Part shown: piece by piece, positions 33,733 through 45,529 of the stretch
How the letters are laid out: every line of letters starts with the position of its first letter
Position numbering within the stretch: the stretch's first letter is position 1
Made by a program: the position numbers and the translations under genes
Notes under the pieces: model-generated
Seen by the model: only the letters and a program-made list of their open reading frames with translations
Told to the model about the DNA's origin: nothing
Databases searched by the model: none
Assembly (NCBI GenBank): GCA_022059125.1
Contig: JAEUWY010000002.1
Coordinates: 3,596,001-3,660,000, forward strand
Source: Corynespora cassiicola
Lineage: Eukaryota; Ascomycota; Dothideomycetes; Pleosporales; Corynesporascaceae
DNA: 64,000 nucleotides
Direction of reading: 5' to 3'

Positions 33733-35713
33733 ATGCAGTCCTTTATACAGCATCGAAAGTTCCGTCAGCAGGTTGAGCGACAATACAATCAGCACGCGCT
33801 CTACCCCGAAAAACCATCGGCACCTTCACGAAGCCAGGAAAGACGTCGGATAAGTCGGGAAGTGGGTCAATTGCCAGATCCATCGACGTCATCTTCGTCG
33901 AACTCGTCAATATTGGAATCGGACGAGCAGCACGACAAAGATCCAATTGATATTGAACAGGCAGTGAGTCTATCTAGGCAACCAGAAAGCCAGAGGAATC
34001 CTATAGAAGGGGGTGATGGGATACTACACGAGCCCGGAGTGGCGACAACTCCAGCACATCATGGAGAGACCCATCTCAACCGCACGTCAACCCATGCAAG
34101 CCGGCGGTCGGTCGGTACGACCCTGGGTATTGCGCTCACTGGTATTGCCGTCCGAACACGCCATTCTCACGAACCTGGGACAGGAAGGGTATTCATTGTC
34201 GGCTATGAGGGCGACAAGGACCCCATGAATCCTCACAACTGGAGTTATGTCAGGCGTATATGCGCAACCGCGCTCATCGCCGGCATAGGATTCGTCGTCG
34301 GCGTCGCAAGCTCCATTGATTCAAGCGCAATGAGGCCCGCCGCAGAGGAATTCGGTGTTTCTGAAGTCGTGGAGAGTCTTGCGACGGGGCTGTATTTGAT
34401 AGGCTTTGGAGCTGGAGCACTATTCGCGGGACCCGTGTCGGAGACGCTGGGGCGAAATCCGTACGTTTTTGCCATTATACCTGCGATGAGAATACTGACA
34501 GACATATAGGGTCTATATTGGGACATTGACTATTTATATGATCTTCATCATGGCTTCTGGCCTCGCGCCTAACATTGGCGCACAGCTTGCATTCCGCTTC
34601 TTGGCTGGCTTCTTCGGCTCCACTCCACTGACTTGCGCTGGCGGATCCATCTCCGATCTCTGGTCTCCGATGGAACGCGTCTTTACCTTCCCAGTTTTCG
34701 CAAACGCTGCATTCACAGGGCCAGTTATAGGCCCCGTCATGGGCGGCTTCATCGCGCAGAGTAACTCTGTGAGCTGGAGATGGGTCGAATGGACCACCCT
34801 CATCATGTCTGGATTAGTCCTGGGATTTGTTGTTTTGTTCCAGCCGGAAACATATCCGGCCACCCTCTTAGCATGGAAAGCTAAGCATTTGCGTGAGATT
34901 ACTGGGGATGACCGATATGTGGCAGAGCTCGAGACCAAAGGCGAAACGTTCTTCCAGAGACTCAGTGTTGCTCTGTACAGGCCGTTTCTTCTGACGTTCC
35001 GCGAGCCTGTCATCATTCTTCTGGCTCTTTACCTTACAGTTATTTACATTGTTCTATTTACCTTTCTGGATGGCTACGACTATATCTTTGGTGAGATCCA
35101 CGGAGCGAGCCAAGGTATCACGGGCCTCTGCTTCCTCGGCATTGTGGTGGGTCTCTTTGGAGCGTCGATGCTCGTTCCGCTCATCTATCGCTGGGCAAAA
35201 CGAGACTTGCACAAGATACAAGAACAGGGAGGAACAAAGCTTCCGCCAGAATTCCGATTGTGGTTCAGTATGCTGGGTGGCGCACCTGCCATTCCGATAA
35301 GCCTTTTCTGGATGGGTTGGACGAGCTACGTAAGTTTCTCTGCTCAGGTTTGCTCTCTTTTAACTGTTTCTAATAATGCATGGCAGCCATCTATATCTAT
35401 CTGGTCACCCCTCGCAGCAAGTGTCCTTTTCGGCTATGGTATTCTCTGCGTGTTCATCAGCTCGTACCAGTACATCATTGATTCATACGAATCTTATGCT
35501 GCCTCTGCCCTTGCATCTGTTACGCTAATTCGTTATGTTGCTGCTGGAGGTATGACAGTCGTTGGCATTCCATTTTACAAGAATATGGGAGTGCATTACA
35601 CTTTGACGATCATGGGATGTATATCGGTGGTCTTGGTCCCGGTTCCGTATTTGTTTTATCTGTATGGAAGAAAGCTTCGGGAGTGGAGTACTTATGCAGC
35701 CACCACACAGTAA
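33733..35713 (+). CDS. MFS multidrug-type transporter (DHA1)
   Basis: Exons 33733-34460, 34510-35329 and 35387-35713 (introns 49 and 57 nt) encode 624 aa. A hydrophilic N-terminal region of about 170 residues leads into a 12-helix MFS core. The entry motif DPMNPHNWSYVRR, common to fungal DHA1 drug exporters, precedes helix 1. The loop 2-3 motif GPVSETLGRNPVY is completed by the first splice. The first ATG of the frame is 33733; earlier codons use TTG. It probably exports a small organic compound across the plasma membrane. It converges on the NmrA-like gene, 133 bp apart. Confidence 0.9.
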
Positions 35714-35846
35714 GGCGGAAGAATTTTTGACGAAATCCTTGACAATGCGATTGGCAAAGAGGCTCGTACAGAAATGGATCGGTAGCGATCAAAATGGTAT
35801 CATTATTCTACAGGTATTCTGCAATTCAGTGAGGGCAGTTTATTAA

Positions 35847-36926
35847 TTACTTTGTCTTCTTGCTCCACGCGCTTTCAGTCTCCAGCCAAGTACGAAACCC
35901 CTTCAGGCCTGGGTTTGTCTTTTTCAAGTTTTGAACGTCCGCGCCATAGCCTACATCGCCAAACCACTTGAACATGTAGCCCATCTCCTTGACTAGCCAG
36001 CCGATAATGATTGCGATGAATCGGTACGTCGTAGGCAGCTTCTCTCCCGTAGTTTGCTCAAAAATGGTCTTGAACTCGTCCCGAGTCAATTCGTCACCTG
36101 CCAGCGACAATTTCTTGTTTTTATATTCGTCTGGCTTTGTAAAAGCCTCGGCAGCATAGAAACCAATGTCGCTAGTGGCAATCAGCTGCAGTTTTTGTTC
36201 CTGAGAAGGCACAAATTAGCAACGTTCATCGGAGAATCGATGGTGCAATATGGCAAAATGCCACTAGCTCCGCACGTAGATCAATCTTACCTTTTGCAGG
36301 TTTAAGCCCCAAATTGTTGTAAACACTTTCCCAAAGAAATCAGGTGTTAGGTTCTCAAAGAAGGCAACAGGCCGCAGGACGGTCCAGTCCATAGCCTCTT
36401 TGCTATCCTTGGTCTTGGCAAAAAGGTGCTGCTCGATCCTGTGCTTGCTGATGAAGTGGGGGACATTGGTGGGGTCATTATCTGAGCGCGGACCTCCACG
36501 ATCTACAGAAGAGTAGACAAAGTGCTGTACGCCGTTTTTGAGCGACGCATCGATGAGAGCTTTGCCCTGGCGTTCTTCGCTTGCTGCACTTTGTCCGTCA
36601 CCCATTGCCACCTATTTTCGATTCAGCATCGACCGCCCACATGATACCAGGTATTGGAGTTTACTCACCTGTACACTGAAAACACCCCAGATTGGTAGTT
36701 TTGTGGCTTCTTTAGCTTGCTGGAAGACATCATCGATTTTTTCTTGGTTTCCGGTGATGAGCTTGATCTTTGGAGATTTCTGTGCGAGCTTCTTCGCTGA
36801 TTGCGACTGGGCATTTCGCGTCAGTGCCAAAATCTCAAAGTTGGCGTCGGATTTGAGTAGCTCATTGATGACCGAGCCACCTTGTTTGCCGGTAGCGCCC
36901 GTGATGAGGAGGGCGCGCGTTGCCAT
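35847..36926 (-). CDS. NmrA-like NAD(P)-binding protein
   Basis: Exons 36926-36669, 36611-36291 and 36200-35847 (introns 57 and 90 nt) encode 310 aa. The N-terminus carries the Rossmann motif ITGATGKQGGSVI (GxxGxxG). Then come IKLITGNQEKIDDVFQQ, FVYSSVDRGG, WTVLRPVAFFENL and LIATSDIGFYAAEAF, in the order expected for the NmrA family of atypical short-chain dehydrogenases. Such proteins act as redox sensors or as reductases of isoflavone-reductase type; which applies is unknown. Neighbours (MFS, aminotransferase) suggest specialised metabolism. Confidence 0.88.
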
Positions 36927-37718
36927 GACGTTCAAAGATTAGCTATCTTCCCTTTTTCGCGGATAAAATATAAACGATGCACAGAGTAAGTAATGCAATT
37001 TGAGCTTTTCAGATGTGTCCCTCAATTCATGACTCCAGAGCTCGTCTTTATAATATTCGTCCGTACCCCTTTGCAAGGCTGCATTACTCAACCATCGGCC
37101 TTCCACACACCGAGCACCGACATGCCGACTAGAACCCGAACACCTTGTAGCCTGACAATGGCGGTGACAAAGCCATAGCGCTGTTTGGAATGACTCAGAA
37201 CCGGACAAAGAAAGGCTCGCGAATTTGCGAGAGCGGGAGAGATATACAGGTACCTAGGTAGGTAGCTGCACGCCAGGGCCATGCCGTTCCATTTTGGGCT
37301 AGCGTTCATCCCGCAGAAAGGGGTGTATGACGCTCTGTGTCATCATTACTATCTCTCTGTGATATCCAAAACACCCTCATTGCAATAGGCATGAAGGCCT
37401 TTTTCATGATGCCAAAGCCATGCCGGCATGGTATTGTGAAGAGAGGGAGCTCACCAGCAGCCGCAAAGTCGATTAGTCATGAAGGCGATCTTGTCACCGA
37501 AGACCATCTTGTTGACGGGGAATTCTCTGACGGATACCGAACTTATTGAAGTCATTGCATAGAAACTACAGAGTTTGATATTGGTATAATATTCCATGGC
37601 TTTAATAATGATCCGGCACTATGATAAGGCTATCAAGACTAACTAACTGCGTTTTCTTGACGTTTGCAACCAAGAATAGCTAGCCAGGGCGCCTATTTCC
37701 AAGGCCAAGCGGCACATT
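36927..37718. other. intergenic, NmrA-like promoter
   Basis: 792 bp without a supported gene. It contains GGTACCTAGGTAGGTAG near 37250, a short CTAGGTA repeat often seen in fungal intergenic DNA. Confidence 0.45.
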
Positions 37719-38702
37719 CTACAGCTTGGAATCTTTTGGGTACTGCACTTCGAAACTGTAAGTCGGATCGTAATGCATTTCCCAATACCCATCCCAAATT
37801 TGAGTCGTGATGGGACCAATTTTGCCTCCATTGATCGGTCGATCGTCCAAGATTGTAATGGGCATGATCCCACCGGCAGTCGTGCACATGAAAATCTCAT
37901 CAGCCTGATAAGCCAAGTCTACCGGCACAATCTGCATACGGACCTCTATACTCTTCTTCTTCGCGACATCAAAAATACTTTTGCGCGTAATGCCCTCGAG
38001 AACGCCGCGATCTGGGGTGTACAATACCCCGTCCTTGATCACAACGATGTTGTAGCCTGAGCCTTCTGTGATGTTCGTATCGCCATCCGTCAAGAAGGGG
38101 TAAGTTGCTCCTCGATCGGCTGCCTCGAACAATCCTCTGGTCAAGTCGCCCCATTGCAGGTTCTTGGCTGTAGGATCCATCGAGCCCGGCGGCGTGCGGC
38201 GGACAGTCCGTGCAATTATCGCTCTACCACTTCCTGCTAGCTGCACCTCTGGCTCCATGACCCATACATATGGTTGAATGAACATGTAGAGTGTGTTGTT
38301 GAACAGTTCCTTGGGAGCCGCACCCCTGATGCCTTTCATGCCCCGCGTAACAATCAGCTCGACAAAAGCATCGCGAATTCCGCTGCGCGCCAACATGTCG
38401 AACAAGATGCATTTGACTTCATCGCGAGGAATTGGAAGACGTAGTCTGGTCTTCTTGCAGCTCGCTTCTAGACGTGCAAGATGCTCGTCGAGTCGGAAGA
38501 ATCGCCCGTCCCACACAGACGGCACGTCGTATACCAGGTCGCTGCGTAAGAATCCTTGGTCCAAAAGCGGGATTTGAGCTTGATGCAGGGGTACTAGGTC
38601 GCCCTCTATCCATGCGACACCTTTTGCCAACGGGTTCGTGCTCGATTCTATGATGCGACGTCGAGCTTGGTAAGCGTCGAATACTTTCTTCATGCTAGTC
38701 AT
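37719..38702 (-). CDS. class IV PLP aminotransferase, (R)-amine transaminase-like
   Basis: A single exon of 327 aa. The fold-type IV aminotransferase signature is complete: [20 protein letters not shown] near residue 50, [30 protein letters not shown], the PLP lysine in [12 protein letters not shown] (Lys180), and the phosphate-binding [17 protein letters not shown] with a later [11 protein letters not shown]. The active-site loops YDVPSVWDG and RGMKGIRG resemble the fungal (R)-selective omega-transaminases more than D-amino acid or branched-chain aminotransferases. It would transfer an amino group between an (R)-amine and a keto acid. It is cytosolic, with no targeting peptide. Confidence 0.9.
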   Translation of the reverse strand: MTSMKKVFDAYQARRRIIESSTNPLAKGVAWIEGDLVPLHQAQIPLLDQGFLRSDLVYDVPSVWDGRFFRLDEHLARLEASCKKTRLRLPIPRDEVKCILFDMLARSGIRDAFVELIVTRGMKGIRGAAPKELFNNTLYMFIQPYVWVMEPEVQLAGSGRAIIARTVRRTPPGSMDPTAKNLQWGDLTRGLFEAADRGATYPFLTDGDTNITEGSGYNIVVIKDGVLYTPDRGVLEGITRKSIFDVAKKKSIEVRMQIVPVDLAYQADEIFMCTTAGGIMPITILDDRPINGGKIGPITTQIWDGYWEMHYDPTYSFEVQYPKDSKL

Positions 38703-39264
38703 GGTTCGATCGAGATGGGGCGATTGCTAGAAGAGCTTGAAGGAGAATATGTTGATGCTGATGATGATGATGAAGCAGTATGAACAGACACGCGCTCTTT
38801 TGCACTCTGATAGAGGTTGAATGTTGACGTGGTATCGTGTGCATAGATGAGCACTGCGGGGCCGATAACGCGGTGATAGGTAGCCTGCACGTCAAGCTGT
38901 GCCGTTTACGGAAATACTAGATACGGCAATCGTCCCAACCCTTTTCTAGTCGTGGCACCCGTGATTGGATCGTTTTATCTGAGAGCCAGATGCACCACAA
39001 GAGTTCATTTTTGGCAAGAGCTTGCTCTGATGGTTGCCTCTTCTTGCCACAGTGTGCTTTGTAATACCCTCGGCACTTGATCAGGCAAAGGCCCAAATAG
39101 TCGATTGGGCTATCAAGCCATAGTCCAGTGGTAAAAGATTCGCTCACATTCAAAGCCTCAAGGTACCGTTATGGTCAAGAAGTCGTGATTTGCGAAGAAC
39201 AATGGGTTGGAAAGATTTTGAACATGCATTGTATATCTATTGAAGCCACACGAAACCTTGTCAA
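38703..39264. other. intergenic, aminotransferase promoter
   Basis: 562 bp containing the aminotransferase promoter and ABM gene 3' flank. A tRNA-A-box-like TAGTCCAGTGG at 39120 is not followed by a B box. Confidence 0.5.
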
Positions 39265-39668
39265 TTATGGCTTCTGGGTCAGTTCTTCTTTCACCAAAAC
39301 CCACTGGTTACCCTCCATCCTGGTGTAAATCTCAATCTCCCGTGGTTTGATCCACATAGGCTCGGTCTTCTCGAGATATGGCTTGTAGTATTCTTTCTTC
39401 AATTGGACCTGTGACTAATGGGCATATGGCATCCCTTACGAGCGAACACACTTACATTTATCATCCAATCTTTTGATGCATTCCAGTTTTCCACAAATTT
39501 AAATGTCCCGGGCTCACCATCCATCTGATAGACTTCGAAAAAGATGCACTCGGGCTCCGAGGTCACAGCGTCCCACGCCGGCTTCAGAGCCTCGATAAAC
39601 GCCGGCACATTCTCGGGTGCAACGGTGATTTTGACGTGCAGGGAGTAGGAGGGACCGGTGTATACCAT
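39265..39668 (-). CDS. antibiotic biosynthesis monooxygenase (ABM) fold protein
   Basis: Exons 39668-39456 and 39408-39265 are joined over a 47-nt intron (GTAAGT...CAG) and encode 118 aa. The dimeric alpha/beta-barrel pattern is clear: YSLHVKITVAPENVPAFIEAL, then EPECIFFEVYQMDGEPGTFKFVENW, then the C-terminal helix and IKPREIEIY. Members of this family include cofactor-free monooxygenases and small-molecule-binding proteins. Without splicing, the frame loses its last 47 residues. It probably belongs with the neighbouring aminotransferase, but this is inference from position. Confidence 0.82.
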
Positions 39669-40804
39669 ATTGGACGAGTATGTAGTCTATGAAAAGATGA
39701 GACTGGAGTTTAAAGTACCTAGGACCCTCTGCATTTATAATTAAAATCAGTCGTCAGTCACTGCTGTGCCACCGGAACACGATGCTCATCTGAGATAAGC
39801 TGGCTTTTCTCCTTCTCTTGGATAGATAAAAGGTCGCACCTGGATCGAATCGATGTAGAGAGAGACGAATGAGCGCGTAGGAAGAGTACTATTGATGAGA
39901 TTCAACTACCTCTCAGAGTGCAGTATCGCCTCGTCCGTGTCAGCAGTAAGATTGATTTAGCTAGTACTCCCCCCTTTCAGAACTAGCTTGACTATGAGCC
40001 CGTATATTTATGTGGGCTGTTCAAAGGTTCCCACTGGTCAGGCCATGAGCTGAGTCAGGTTGCTGTGCTTGGTAAACGAGATAGTAATCCAAGAACAGAA
40101 CCAAGGACTGGATTGCAATATTAAGCACGTGGGAGGCGCTTGTCGGAGGTATGCACACTGGCGCCACACATCGGCAGCCATGCGCCATTCCGCCACCCCT
40201 GGCACAACTCAGGTATGTGAGGTCAGAGAAGGGAGATGAGATGAGATCCTGACAAGAGACACTGGACGGATTAACAACGGAGCTGTCCAGTCGGGCCGTG
40301 ACGGGCTAAACCATGGGGTCCACTGAAGCCATACCGGAAATAGACTAGCGTTAAAGTCGAAGAGCCTTTCCTCTGCTCCGAAGGCACTCCTCCGCGCGCC
40401 GTTCTACCTCTTCATCCATCGCTTTGCTGGCGAGGCGGACAACTAACTCCATCACCACATCTCCTAGCTTTCGTCGTGTCGGACAGCAGGATGGGCCTCC
40501 CAAAGCAGGAAACTCTCCGCAACCCCTCGTCTTGGGACTCGGCTCGGTTGACACCTCATCCCAATTCCTCCGGGACCTGCATCGAAGGAGACTAGGACCG
40601 TTGAGCGAAACCTGGAGAATTGGTTAAATACGAGAATTTGGGGAGATCGTCACGCCGCGGCACCCCGCCTCCAGATCTTGGGTTCCTGGGCCTCGGTGTA
40701 ATGACCACCGCGTCCGTCTTGGCCGACGAATCCATGCATCCAATATAAAATAATAATAGCCGCAGCGACTAGGTTTTTTTTCGCTGCCATTGACCTTCTC
40801 TGCA
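39669..40804. other. divergent promoter, ABM protein / galactanase
   Basis: 1.1 kb between divergent genes, with no coding frame supported. The left half is AT-rich (near 39740) and the right half contains the presumed galactanase promoter. Confidence 0.45.
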
Positions 40805-42511
40805 ATGTCATTCCGCACCATTTCCTGTGGCCTTTTGCTGGCTGCGGCCACCGCTTCTGCCAAATGGATTGTTCCCGGTGCCAGATGGCGCGACACCAAC
40901 GGCGAGCTTGTCAATGCCCACGCAGGAGGCGTGACAATTGACCAGGAGACGGGCCGCTTCTTCTGGTTCGGAGAGTACAAGATTGAGGGCCAGGAAGAAG
41001 GCGGTGGCATCTCAGTCTACAGCTCCGATGATTTGGCCACTTGGACCCATGAGGGCATGGCTCTGGGTATGTTGAGCTCCCGGTGTCGAGCTGCACGCAC
41101 TGATTCGCAACCTTAGAGCCAATTGAGGGACACCCTTACATCTCCACGGAGCACATCATTCAGAGGCCCAAGGTAGCCTACAGTGAACCCACCGGAAAAT
41201 ACCACGTACGTAATTCCTCGCATCACTCAAGTGGCTGCTAATTGTGTCGCAGATGTGGTGGCACGCTGATAACTCCACTTATGGGTGGCTTCTTCAAGGC
41301 TTCGCTGAAGCTGACAACATCACTGGACCCTACTCCTTTGTCGATGCGACCCTTCCTCTCGGAAACTGGTCTCAGGACTTTGGCCTTTTTACCGATCGCA
41401 AGGATGGCAAGTCCTATGCGCTCTACTCCAATGGCGATCGCAGGGAGGCTCGCGACGTCTACCTCACCAGCTACAATGACGCAATCACTGAGCTTGACGA
41501 AGTTGTATACCGATGGGACAAGTTTGACCTTGAGGCGCCCACAATCATCCAGACTGATGAGAGCTACTTTGCTCTGATGAGCCACAAGACTGGATATAGG
41601 CCAAACAGTGAGTTCTAGATGCCAGGTTTCATGATCGGAACTGATTCAATCCTAGACGTCGTTGCATTCCGTGCCGACTCCCTGAGTGGACCGTGGTCCC
41701 AGCCTTTCATCGTTTCGCCATTGAACACTCGTACCTTTAACTCCCAGTCCGGCTTCTCTCTGCGCATTGACGGTACCAAGAAGACCACCTACCTCTACCT
41801 TGGTGACCAAGTAGGTGCACACCATCAAGTATCTGTTTTCAATTCTGATATTTTGCAGTGGGACTCCAACTCGCTCTGGGAGAGTCGTTACATTTGGCTT
41901 CCGATAGATATTGATGAGAAGAAGAAGTCCCTCGAGGTTGTCTGGCACGATATTTACGATTTGGATGTGTAAGTTTCAAGGAACGTACATGATCTTTTGC
42001 ACAGACTAACACGGAAGCCAGTAAAACCGGAGAAGTTACACCCATCGAGGGCAAGACCTACTACAACAAGGATGCCACCACTACTGGAAATGCTTTCCAC
42101 CAGGAGGCCAACTTTGGAAGCGACGGTACCATCTTGACCGGAATCTACGGCAACGACAGCAAGGTGATCTTCTCCAACATTGAAGGCACTGGCAAGCCGC
42201 AGTGGGTCTCGTTTTACTACCAAAACACCGATGACATGGGTTTTGGCGACCAGCCCGGCGGTACTCCCGACCGCATCGGCGGAACCTGGCAGTTGCGTCG
42301 CATCGCTAGCGTTATTGTCAACGGCAACACACAGCACGTCGAGTCCTTGTACCAGCGTGACACCCACAAGGGCATCATTTTGAGCACGCCTCTGCAGTTG
42401 AACTTGAACAAGGGCAAGAACAACACAATCACTATCGGTGGTCTCAGCAACGGCTTTGATGTCAAGGGTGCGGACATTGACCGCATCGTCGTCTACCCAC
42501 CCGAGGAATAA
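40805..42511 (+). CDS. secreted GH43 exo-beta-1,3-galactanase with CBM35-like domain
   Basis: Six exons: 40805-41066, 41117-41205, 41253-41607, 41656-41810, 41859-41968 and 42022-42511, encoding 486 aa. The signal peptide is MSFRTISCGLLLAAATASA. The five-bladed propeller starts VPGARWRDTNGELVNAHAGGV (GH43 subfamily 24 pattern) and continues ETGRFFWFGEYK, IQRPKVAYSEPTGKYHMWWH, TGPYSFVDATLPLG, DRKDGKSYALYS and FDLEAPTI. The last 165 residues form a beta-sandwich like CBM35 (HQEANFGSDGTILTGIYGNDSKV, ISLNGF-type repeats). It would release galactose from plant arabinogalactan side chains outside the cell. All five introns are 47-53 nt. Confidence 0.85.
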
Positions 42512-42810
42512 AGTGGTGGTACCGATACCATTAGTAATGCAGTAATAGAATAATGACTTACTGATTTGTCTATCTGCTGCTATACATGTGAAACCTATAG
42601 GATCAAAGCGACTAACCGAAGGGCTGGCACCATGATATGATTTTCACTTGTTTAACTTGACTGCATCGCACCTCGTGAGATTACACAAGTATAGTTTCGA
42701 ACCTATTCATTGTTTCTACATTCTTGAGAGTGATGTTAAGAATAATCTTCTAATAAAGATGAAAATATAATGGCATTAAAGACTAAGCTCAGCAATTTGG
42801 TGGATCCCCA
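42512..42810. other. intergenic between convergent genes
   Basis: AT-rich 299 bp carrying the 3' UTRs and terminators of the galactanase and receptor genes. Confidence 0.5.
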
Positions 42811-44341
42811 TCAAAAGCTATCGCGATCATGAGTGGTCGCCTTGGAGCCGTTCTTCGTCAATTCGTCCATTTGCACCAAAGCTGTCTCGTCGTGATGCGG
42901 ATCCGTAGCCGAGTGTATCTCTACGGTTCTCGTATACGTAATCGTCTTGGCTCCCCGCCTCTCCGCTCTCCCCTCCCCTCTACTGGCATTTGGATTCGTG
43001 TTGTCTTGACCAGGCATCCCTCGTCGACTGTTGGACCCATACTTGGCGTAGTAAACAGCCGATGCGTTTCTAGTACTGCCCATGATGCCAGGTAACAGGC
43101 GCACAAGCATCACACGTAGAGCAGGCATACACGCGCACATGATCCCGACATTGATCTCGACCGTGCTCCATACTGAAACATCCCACTGATCGTAGGTAGG
43201 GTTTTTGGAACTTGCGAAATGCACGAGAGATTGGAGGCGGAGTATTGACACCACGGTGACACTGGAAAATGATGAGCGATATGTCGGCATGGATTGGAGG
43301 GCTTGCACTTACAATGTGCCCACACAGAACATCAATGCGACACTGATCTTCTTCTTGAATCCCATTTTCAAGCCAAAGAGTTGAGACAGGGGTATGGCTA
43401 GCATCCAAAGGTCCAGCGCAATCGATATGGCAGCATTGGACCAGCCAAGAGCATTGATGTTGATGCATTTTCCAGCGTGCTCACCGTGCCAATTGTGCCA
43501 GTAATAGCTTATCGGCTGGCATTGGAAGATAGCAACCATGACGAAGATAGCCCCAAACAGGATGTTGAACACCACGGTCCCTAGGATGACTCGCCGAATG
43601 GGCCTTCCTGGAAAGATGCGATGGTAGAAGAAGAGAAGCGAGAGTTTGAGAAGGGTGACCTGTGCAAAGTACAAGACTTCCATGATGTAAAACCATCGCG
43701 CAAAGCTGGTTACCTTTTCAAAGTCGAGCGTCCATACATCTCTTCCGAGGCCGCTGGCCGCCATTCCATGAACGTTTATCACGGAGCTGGGGACGCCAGA
43801 AAGACAGGTGATGAGGATGAACCAGTCATCCAAGCCAATCTCTGACATTGTGAGGACCATTTTGTAGACGAGGCGGAGCAGGACACATGCGGCCGATATT
43901 ATGCCCATGGTGTTCGATATCGTCTTATAGAGGCCAGACCGGTCGCGAACGGGAGCACCGCAGGCGGTGGTTGTGACATTTTTGGTGGCTACAACATCAG
44001 TCAGTCTCACGTTCCTTTTTTCCCTAAACTCTTCCAGATGTGGCTTACTGAGAGCCTGTTTAGTAGTGCACGCCTGCATCACACAAGCTTCCACGCTGCT
44101 CTGTAGCTGCATATCCATGCAGACACAGGTCTGGTTGGTGAGGCCGCATGCCGACTCGCCGATGGCGGCGAAAAGGCATTCCGTCTAGAAGGTTTAGCAG
44201 CGAGGACTAGCCGAACATCGCGCCCAGAACTTCACGTACTGCACAGCCAGGCAGGAGATCGATGGAGTCGGTCAGAGATCCATTCGCAGCACCCAAAAAC
44301 AGGGCTGCGAGGAAGATTGTCACAATTCTGAAAGGGGTCAT
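42811..44341 (-). CDS. CFEM-domain PTH11-like receptor
   Basis: Exons 44341-44240, 44184-44049, 43988-43313 and 43261-42811 (introns 55, 60 and 51 nt) encode 454 aa. A signal peptide ([21 protein letters not shown]) is followed by a CFEM domain with all eight Cys ([31 protein letters not shown]). Seven transmembrane helices follow, with the fungal rhodopsin-like motifs [42 protein letters not shown] and [19 protein letters not shown]. The cytoplasmic tail is hydrophilic. This is the Pth11 class used in surface and host sensing; the ligand is unknown. It converges on the secreted galactanase gene. Confidence 0.9.
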
Positions 44342-45529
44342 TGCTCAATCGAAGCCGCGCAAACCGAATCGAAAGAAAGCAGGGTGCCGCTCGAAAATAT
44401 GCATTTTGAATATTTCATCTCCGAGTCGCCACGCCGGTTAAATTGTTCCCCTCTGCTTCGAACAGCAGTATAGGGTGGATGCAAGCGGAAGGCTGCGGTC
44501 CCCTAACAGGAGGTGATTCCTGAAACGGGACGTCGCTGACGAATAGGGCTTCGGTTGTATGATGGAGGGTTGCCGTTCTATCCAAGAACCATTCTGGAGC
44601 CGATTCAATCCTAGGGCCCTCACAAGGCCTCGGGCGAACATGCATCAAGACGTCTAGGAAGCGGTCGAGACACGTTGTGCCTGACAGCTGGAGTCCGATA
44701 GCGTCGGCAATCCATCAGAACGTAGAATTTTCACATGCAGTCCTGTCACATAGCCGGCTCAACGAACTTGCCGTTCGAAAGCCTAGGTCCAATCGAGGAT
44801 CGCGGGTATGGAGCCGTCGTCTAGAGCCGGAGCACTAGCTGTTCCTGTCTAGACGGGGGCAAGCGAGCGACATGTCGCTATGCTGGGCAGAAGTATAGAT
44901 GGTAAGGAAAGTTGAGCGGCACAGCATTAATAGGTGGCTGAAACGGTTCGGTAGTCTGACCATGTGAGGCCAGAATCCTTCCGACAGGCCCGGCGCCGCG
45001 TGCCTGACGTCGCCCCTGGACCCATTTTGATATTGAAATGCTGAGCGCCCCACCATAAAAAGCAAGAATTTTTCGCGCAACACCGTGGCGTCTTTTGTCG
45101 TGGGGTTGACGATTGTATGCGCCGGTGTAGACAGATCGTCGTGCGGGTAGACGGAGCGTGGCGATCATCGCTCTATCCCGCCGGCGAACCACCGAGGAGT
45201 ACCGTAGAGTATGAAACCTCAGGTACAAGACTACTGTATGCCGGCATGGCCCCTGGTTTTCCTCTTTTGCGCAAGCCCCAAGCCCAGGCCCCATTACAGT
45301 TGTTTGTAGAAAGACGTCCGTGTTCGACCATGTGGACAATAGTCAGGGTCTGCTCCGAACTTCCTAACTTGGTCGCGATCGTCCGTGGCGAGGGCCGGAA
45401 CACTAAGTTAGTTCTCCTTTTCGTCTACAAAGTTGACTTGGGAGTATATATCTTGACAGGACGTTTCTGCTGTGCTTCGATGTGACTGCTTGCATTCGCC
45501 TCTTGAAACGTTCTTCTAGGCGGTCGACA
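44342..45529. other. divergent promoter, receptor / flavin oxidase
   Basis: 1.2 kb between divergent genes. Small frames overlap on both strands without motifs; no gene is supported. Confidence 0.45.

Noticed and set aside
39119..39190. tRNA-like A box TAGTCCAGTGG
   Set aside because: No matching B box, T stem or acceptor stem could be folded.
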